DNA of 64,000 bases from Helianthus annuus (Eukaryota > Streptophyta > Magnoliopsida > Asterales > Asteraceae): contig NC_035439.2 in NCBI RefSeq assembly GCF_002127325.2, positions 139,067,901 through 139,131,900 of the forward strand, given 5' to 3'. Position numbers and translations under genes: made by a program. Of this stretch, positions 57,971-64,000 are shown piece by piece (position 1 is the first letter of the stretch; every line of letters begins with the position of its first letter). The notes under the pieces are model-generated. The model had not been told where the DNA came from. It ran no database searches and worked only from the letters and a program-made list of their open reading frames with translations.

Positions 57971-59029
57971 TTATAATATAAAATAAATAATAACTAAAGT
58001 AATATAAACTACCTTTGGTATATATGGATCAACAGTCGGTGTCAAATTACACGTGCGTGTTTGGGGTGGGGTATGAAATTCTTTAGTTCTCCACTGAGGT
58101 GAATCTGTCACATGTCTTAGTTTTCCATCATTTATACGGTCATCTGAATGCCAACGCAACAATTTTAATTCCTTCTCGTTTGCAAATAATCGTTTCAGTC
58201 TTGGTATAATAGGAAAATACCACAACATTTTAGCTGGTGGTCCATTTTTTGTCACATCATCGTCAACTTCATCTGTATTGCTTTTACGCTTATACCTTGA
58301 TGCGCCACAGTTAAAACATGTATGATCATTTTTGAACTCGTTTCTATACAACATACAATCATTTGGACATACATGTATTCTTTCAACTTCCAATCCCATC
58401 GGGCACATCATTTTTTTTGCTTGGTATAACGAAAGTGGTAACTCATTGCCTTCTGGAAGCATGTCATTTAATAACAGTAATAGATCTGTGAAACTCTTAT
58501 CACTCCATCCGTGTGTTGACTTTAGGGTAGACAATCTCAAAACAACACTTAGTTTCGAGTATTTCTTACAACCAACATATAACGGTTTTTCCTCATCTTC
58601 AAGTAATTTTCTTAATTTTTCTTGCTCATCATCACCAATATTAGTCTCTAAATCATTATACATGTCATTGAAGTTGTCTTTGTCGTCATTTAAAGTGAAT
58701 TTTTCATGATCAATATATTGTTCTTTATTATCCTTTTTGTCATTGTCTATTTTGAAAGACGATGTGCTACGATTAGCAAGAGATTCCCCATGCTTTGACC
58801 AACAAGTATATCCAGGCATAAAACCATATCTAAACAAATGAAAGTTTATTTCTTTGATATCAAATTTTTGAAAATTTGTACACGATGCACAGGGACAAAA
58901 TATTAATCGATCTCCCATATTCACGCGATAAGCTTCGGCGGCCTTAAGAAAACCTTGAACACCCATTATATATATTTCATCTGTACGATTTCGGTAGTAC
59001 ATCCAATCGCGATCCATCTGAAAATTCAA
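57971..59029 (-). pseudogene. TNP2-type CACTA transposase, N-terminal part only
   Basis: A 352-residue frame on the - strand. It starts with the transposase-associated domain (MDRDWMYYRNRTDEIYIMGV, CPCASC...HLFRYGFMPGYTCWSKHGE), then a zinc-like pair (CPNDCMLYRNEFKNDHTCFNCGASRY) and the lead-in to the nuclease domain (LKRLFANEKELKLLRWHSDD...DSPQW). The following catalytic region expected in TNP2 (DDE core) is missing; the frame runs straight to an unrelated tail. The protein cannot cut DNA, so the element is non-autonomous. Confidence 0.9.
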
Positions 59030-59791
59030 ATAAACAAAAAATGATATGAGCTTATACGTATGATGTAAACCGGTTTTCTAAGGTGGTGAATCCTAACCCA
59101 CTTTTTGAATATTCTATCTCAGAAGTACACATTTTAACGAGACGACATTTAAGAAAAAATCGGCAGCATTTCCCCTTAACTCCCCAAGTATGCGAAAAAC
59201 CGCAAACCCGTGAGAGTAGAGGAAATACCAACCGATCTTTTCTTAAATGACAGTTTTTTAAAATGTATACATATCCTAAATGAGATAGAATATTCAAAAA
59301 GCAGTCCCGAATGGGACAATCCAAAATTTATCTCTATTAGATAAATTTTGGACGGGTAATTCTAAAGGGTTACCTAAATATATATTTATATACCTGTATG
59401 TAAATGTAAATATATAACATCTATATGTAAATTAAGATAGAAAATTTTCATATATCACTGAAAATAAATTATAACAATGTTAAACACATATACAATACAT
59501 TAATGCTTTAGAAAAACAAAAGACAACTTCAATTTCTAACAAAAAAACATATAACTAAACACATTTAAAACTATTTATAAAACTAAAAAAACATTAAGTA
59601 ACATATGTAAAGAAAAAAGAAACTAACCTTAAAGCTTTAAAAGCTTCTTAATGATGAAATTAAATGAAGAAGGTGAGAAAGTTGGATGAAGAAGATGAGA
59701 GAATTGAATGAAGAAGGTGAGAAAGTTGGAAGAAGACGAAGATTTGGTGGGTTGTTGGAGCTTCTGCGATTTGAATTTGATGAGTACATAA

Positions 59792-60627
59792 GGGTGTACG
59801 GGGTGTAAGCGGTGAGGTGGTTTGGTGATGGGTTTCCCCGATCGGGAACACCGCCGCCATCAATGCGGGGTCCCGATTCGGGGTGTGTTTTGGGCGTGGA
59901 CTCACCGCGTGAAAAGGCACGAGAAACAAGGAACGGTCGGATTCAACGGTCGGATTTTTAAAAAAAAAAATTCACTTTTTTTAAACATATATAAATAACC
60001 ATCTCATTCTCACCATTTTTTATACTCAAACCATCTCATTCTCACACATTTTTTAAACTCTCCAACCACACCCACTTCACTTTATATTTTTTATACTCTC
60101 AAACCATACCCCCTTTACACCGAGCAATGGAGAACCGACCCCGCGAGGCCAAGAAAAAAACTAAGGGACGGGTCTCGAAACCGTCTCGAGATGGTTCGAG
60201 ATATGAAAACATTCCTTAAGCCGCACGACGATGTTCCGCCAAGTATGTTGCCGTTCATCCTCGCCCGAAAGCGAGAAATCGCTAACAAGTACGGGTGGCC
60301 ATGCGATTTCTAAAATTTTAATTTTCTAGTTTTAATGTAATTTTTATTTTCTACTTTGAATGTGTTTTTTATTTTCTACTTTGAATGTGTTTTTTATTTT
60401 CTATTTGAATGTATTTTTTTTAATTTAATGAAATGTCTTTTATTTAATTTATAAACATCCATAATTTTACAAAAAAAAAAAAAAAAATTCCGAACTCACC
60501 TAATAGGGGAGTGCCGCCATCAAAAATGGGTATTAGGGGAGTGTTAGAGGGGAGTTGACATGGCACTTTGTGGTTGGTTATGTGTAAGAGGGGGGACTCA
60601 CCTATTAGGTGAGCACCCCTTACACCC
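59792..60627. mobile_element. Harbinger-type non-autonomous element nested in the CACTA element
   Basis: Ends GGGTGTACGGGGTG and (inverse) GGGTGTAAGGGGTG, target TAA on both sides (59789-59791 and 60628-60630). 836 bp with CACCTATTAGGTGAG and GGGGAGTG words near the right end. Confidence 0.75.
60127..60312 (+). pseudogene. Short coding-like remnant in the nested element
   Basis: + strand frames read MENRPREAKKKTKGRV, then in another frame KTFLKPHDDVPPSMLPFILA and KYGWPCDF followed by a stop and 3'-UTR-like TTTTAATTTTCTAG repeats. It may be a piece of a captured gene or the end of an ORF1; I cannot name it. Confidence 0.3.
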
Positions 60628-60629
60628 TA

Positions 60630-61008
60630 AGATGGTGTTCAAAGGGAACACCGTCTAAAGGGTGCGTATGTACACATAAGACGGGGTTTAAGCATAAGAC
60701 GGTGTTGTATGGAATTTTGTTGATTATTTTAATTGGGTTGGCGTAACGGTCATGTGAGGATTTGATTTTAAGACGGGGTTATTAAAATAACACCGTCTAA
60801 ACCATGAGCATATAAGACGGTGTTCAAAGGGAACACCGTCTAAAGGGTGCGTATGTAACCATAAGACGGGGTTGAAGCATAAGACGGTGTTGTATGGAAT
60901 TTTGTTGAATATTTTAATTGGATTTGGACAACGGTCATGTGAGGAATTAATTTTAAGACGGGGTTATTAAAATAACACCGTCTAAACCAAATATTGAACA
61001 CCGTCTTA
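60630..61008. repeat. CACTA subterminal repeats, right
   Basis: Two ~180-bp tandem blocks with AGACGGTGTTCAAAGGGAAC, AAGACGGGGTTATTAAAATA and GTCTAAACCA. Confidence 0.8.
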
Positions 61009-61109
61009 TGCTCTATTTTGTAGTAGTGTGTGACCTCAATGTCACACCAAATTTAAAACCCCCCTCAAAAGACTACACTTTTATCTCAATGTATGAACCC
61101 ATTAAAAAT

Positions 61110-61130
61110 TACTATTACTATTACTGTTAC

Positions 61131-61202
<72 letters not shown>

Positions 61203-61203
61203 G
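61110..61203. repeat. (TTA)n microsatellite
   Basis: About 30 trinucleotides; the poly-Tyr frame across it is an artefact. Confidence 0.95.
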
Positions 61204-63200
61204 TGTGTGTGTCAATGTATGTTGAGGGACCCACAAAAGAAGTCCGCGGGAGGCCTAGCCTGCTAGACTTGATACGGACTGAACGAGTGCCACAATGTGG
61301 TCGAACGAGAGCAGTGGTCCGTTGTATATGTCACACTGGAATAGACAAACAAAAAGCACAACATGCTCTAAGGAATTAATATTGTCCAAATATATAGTAT
61401 CTTAAACTTAAAAGTACAAATAAGATACATTCAACTATAATGTGTAATATATACATATATGCTTTTAGAAAAGGTTTTAATTTGTAAAAATGGAACGACC
61501 TTTTGATATACAAATGCTTAAAGAAAACAGTGATGGTATTACTCTACATATTGTTCAAAATTATAAAATCTGAATAATATAAAATTCTTTTTCACTTATG
61601 TAAATATAAGAAAAAAAACACTTAAACACCTATGAGAAATGACTGCTATGCAAAAAACTCAGTGGACATAGTAGTGGGTTTTTGTCTGACGACCCGGTAC
61701 GAAAAGGGAGAAGATCTCACTTCTAAAAAACCAAGGTTTTGTTTCTATTGACAATTATTTAACAATTATCTTTATTATCTATTAAAAGATAAATGAGCAC
61801 TGCATCACAATGCTAATGTGGCAGTCATTCAGGCTATCCAACAATGCCAATCTTATGTCATTATTGCATCATCAATTTTATATCTTCAATTATTAACTAA
61901 ATATATATCAAAATGTATTTTCGTAATGTATTTGGCGGCCATTCAAATTTTGAATCCAGCATCCCCAAATAAACCCAATTTTGGGCGGAGAATTCAATCT
62001 TCAACCATCATAGCGCTCAACTCTCTCTTTACCTAACTCTCTCTAGCGCTCAACTGCTCCGTGTAATTTCTTCACAATTTGGCTTCCTCTAAGCTAATTT
62101 CAAGTAAGTTAACCTCTTCTTCAAGCATCACTCATCTTTCATCTTGATTTTGATCCTAATTTTCGCACTAACAGTTTGGATCTCAGTTGCTCGATCGATA
62201 CTTACATTTTAATGTATCTATAAATGTTGTGGTTATTCACTCCCTGATTCAGTTTTGATATTTTGTGTGATTTGTGTAGCGTTTGGTATTTGATATGGAT
62301 TCCGATGCCGTGACATTTCAGTGGGGTTTTGGACGAAGACTCAAAGGATGGTGATGGCATTGCAAGAGTCACCTGGTAAGAGTTAAAGTTATGTTTTAAT
62401 TGTTGTGTATTGTTGGTGATAGAACTGTTTATGGATTTAGGCTTTACAATTTAGGGTTTCTAGCTTTTACTGACGTGATAGGGTGAAATTGGTTATGATT
62501 ATGAATGTTTTGTGAGAAAAATTGATTTTTTCTCTTTGTGATAATAGTTTTTGGTATGTTATAGTAAAGTTTGTGTTAGGGCTTTGCTAATGTCAAATAT
62601 TTACCAATTGGATTTTGTGCAAAGTTGCTTTGATCAATGTCTTTGACTGTGTTATCTAAGGTGCAAGGCACATAGGCCTCACTCATTTTTGTTTTACATT
62701 AATGTTTGATTCTTCTTCTTCTTATTTATTTCTTCTTTTTTTCTGGTAAAAAAATTGGCTCGAAATGAATGCAACTCCAGTGACAAGATGTATGCGTTGT
62801 AAACAAGGACAAACCATATGAAGAGCCTGAATATTCTGTTGATGAAGAAGATTTCGTGAAGGTTCATGGCAGTGATTTTGTAAGCCTTTTGTGTCAAAAC
62901 TTATTCATGGTAAGCATGTACCACAATCCTTTTAATATAATAATGTTGGCAGCAAATTGAACATGCAAATTGAATTTGCGAGTTATTCCGGTAAGATGTT
63001 TCAAGTTACATCTCATATTGGTTATATAATCACCTATCCGTCACATGTAGTGATGTCTATGGAATCAGTTTCTTGGCAGCTTCATCCGGCGACAAAGCCC
63101 AGAAGTTTAGAATGAGGGCTGTACGGTGGTGGTGATGGTGGTGGTGGTGGTGGTGGTGTGTGAGCTTTGGAAGACCAGTGGTGACTACACATTTAGATGG
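61204..63200. other. Mostly non-coding, with a possible gene fragment
   Basis: At 61990-62110 a CTCAACTCTCTCTTTACC-rich 5'-UTR-like stretch with a donor-like TTTCAAGTAAGTT, then at 62295 an ATG (MDSDAVTFQWGF, soon closed) and, near 62813-62884, DKPYEEPEYSVDEEDFVKVH. These might be remnants of an unidentified plant gene; no exon chain could be built. A GGTGGTGG run is at 63125. Confidence 0.3.
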
Positions 63201-63214
63201 GCTAATTGTAGATG

Positions 63215-63376
63215 ACCGACAAGTTCATTTTTTCGGTACCCATACTAGTACGGTAGCGATATTTTTGGGTAAAATACCGGTAAATACCGGTACCGGTACA
63301 AAACCAGTATAGTTGGTACCGGTACCCACTTTTTCCATTTTTCGGTACCGAACGGGTACCGTGCTCATCCCTACAT
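63215..63376. repeat. GGTACCG-rich repeat, second copy
   Basis: Rich in CCGGTACC/GGTACCGG words; right end GTGCTCATCCCTA (inverse TAGGGATGAGCAC) looks like a hAT-type terminus. Related to 42555-42715. Confidence 0.55.
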
Positions 63377-63654
63377 ATAGGATAAGTTTTTTTGAAAGGG
63401 TTATATAACCTAAAAAAAATAAGAAACGAGCTTGCGAGTCTTGTGATGCGTGAGATTGAGAGACGTGTGTGATGCATGAGACGGGGTAAGGGTAAAATAG
63501 AATAGTTATTATGACTTTCATTAAAAAATAGTAATAATAACCCTTAGTAAGTTTTCCTACAATATTATTAAAAAAATGCATAATATAATCGAACATTTTT
63601 TATTTTTAATTTGAATACACTATTGTTATATTCATAAAAAAAAATTAAACACAC

Positions 63655-63925
63655 AGGTGTAAAACATCATGTGAAATTTGACACTCGGGTGTAAAACAAC
63701 ATGTGCAAATTAGCACTCAAATATAAAACATCATTTTTAAATCGGGCGCTTAGTTGTAAAACATTATTTGTAAATCGAGGGCCAGATATAAAACACCATT
63801 TGTAAATTGACACACATATGTAAATAGCATGTGTGAATTGACACCCAAATGTAAAACACATTACGTAATTTGACATCTATATATAAAATACCATGTGTAA
63901 AATGTCAAAACATCATGTGTAAAAT
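63655..63925. repeat. ~37-bp degenerate tandem repeat
   Basis: About seven units of the type TGTAAAACATCATGTGNAAAT followed by TGACACTCGGG or a variant; spacing is nearly regular, sequence diverged. Confidence 0.7.
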
Positions 63926-64000
63926 AAAAAAATGATTTTTTTTAAATAGTATCTCAATATTTTATTATGACGTGTTTTCTCATGATGATACTTAGTTTTT

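Larger units (their letters stand above)
55612..61028 (-). mobile_element. CACTA (En/Spm) transposon, deletion derivative
   Basis: Ends CACTACTACAAAATAGAGCA and (inverse) the same 20 bases, target duplication TGT (55609-55611 and 61029-61031). Arrays of GACGGTGTTCA/GAACACCGTC words fill the first ~300 and last ~400 bp, as in CACTA subterminal regions. It encodes a truncated TNP2-type protein and a coiled-coil plus Ulp1-like protein on the - strand, and is interrupted by a MITE at 59792-60627. Confidence 0.95.

Noticed and set aside
61008..61379. Poly-tyrosine frame
   Set aside because: Translated (TTA)n microsatellite.

Overview
This window is intergenic, transposon-dense DNA from a flowering plant nucleus. 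It holds intron-containing genes, several Ty1/copia LTR retrotransposons, TIR DNA transposons with diagnostic target-site duplications (TSDs), Helitron ends and a chloroplast psbC insertion. The repeat families look like those of Asteraceae, but that is only an impression. I found one ordinary host gene with good support: an S-adenosylmethionine-transporter-like mitochondrial carrier (SAMTL type) at 18187-22015 on the + strand, with seven coding exons. Everything else with long open frames is transposon-derived or organellar.

Layout. 1-2.6 kb: a Tourist-like MITE, then a GAGCTCG-rich hAT-like repeat whose (TA)n core has been invaded by a 392-bp hairpin element. 2.86-11.76 kb: a copia element (Sirevirus-like) with two 656-bp LTRs that look identical by eye but with at least two frameshifts in gag-pol and no TSD. 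11.76-18.36 kb: a large imperfect palindrome. Its left arm is an inverted copy of the SAMTL promoter and first 56 codons. Its centre is a non-autonomous LTR element (13.35-16.44 kb) that shares LTR ends, TATA box and TTCGAA-type repeats with the copia element on its left. 18.2-22.0 kb: the SAMTL gene, with one member of the same foldback MITE family in each of its two long introns. 23.7-31.7 kb: MITEs, a + strand LTR with PBS fused to an inverted, RT-less copia fragment, and a hAT-like element with an 8-bp TSD. 32.05-33.22 kb: a psbC fragment split by another repeat. 33.49-36.92 kb: a MULE-like TIR element carrying a nested PIF/Harbinger element with an apparently intact two-exon transposase. 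38.3-43 kb: a highly palindromic hAT-like repeat, SINE-like remnants, Helitron 3' ends, a 43-bp tandem array, and tandemly amplified ends of a Harbinger element carrying a Myb-like ORF. 44.40-51.16 kb: a complete copia element (TSD TAGGC) with one uninterrupted gag-pol frame. 51.5-54.4 kb: a hAT-like element and a Harbinger element with a Myb-like ORF. 55.61-61.03 kb: a CACTA element (TSD TGT) with a truncated TNP2-type protein and a Ulp1/C48-like protease, itself interrupted by a Harbinger-type MITE. 61-64 kb: microsatellites, degraded repeats and a possible unidentified gene fragment.

The most unusual observation is in the intact copia element. A short in-frame ATG exon lies inside its LTR, ends in a consensus splice donor, and joins in frame to gag-pol at a good acceptor 1.5 kb downstream. 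The implied intron contains the primer-binding site and a minisatellite, so spliced mRNA and packageable genomic RNA would be physically different. Also notable are the SAMTL inverted duplication, the TTCGAA-repeat-rich pair of retroelements and the split psbC insertion. All comparisons were made by eye and no database was searched.
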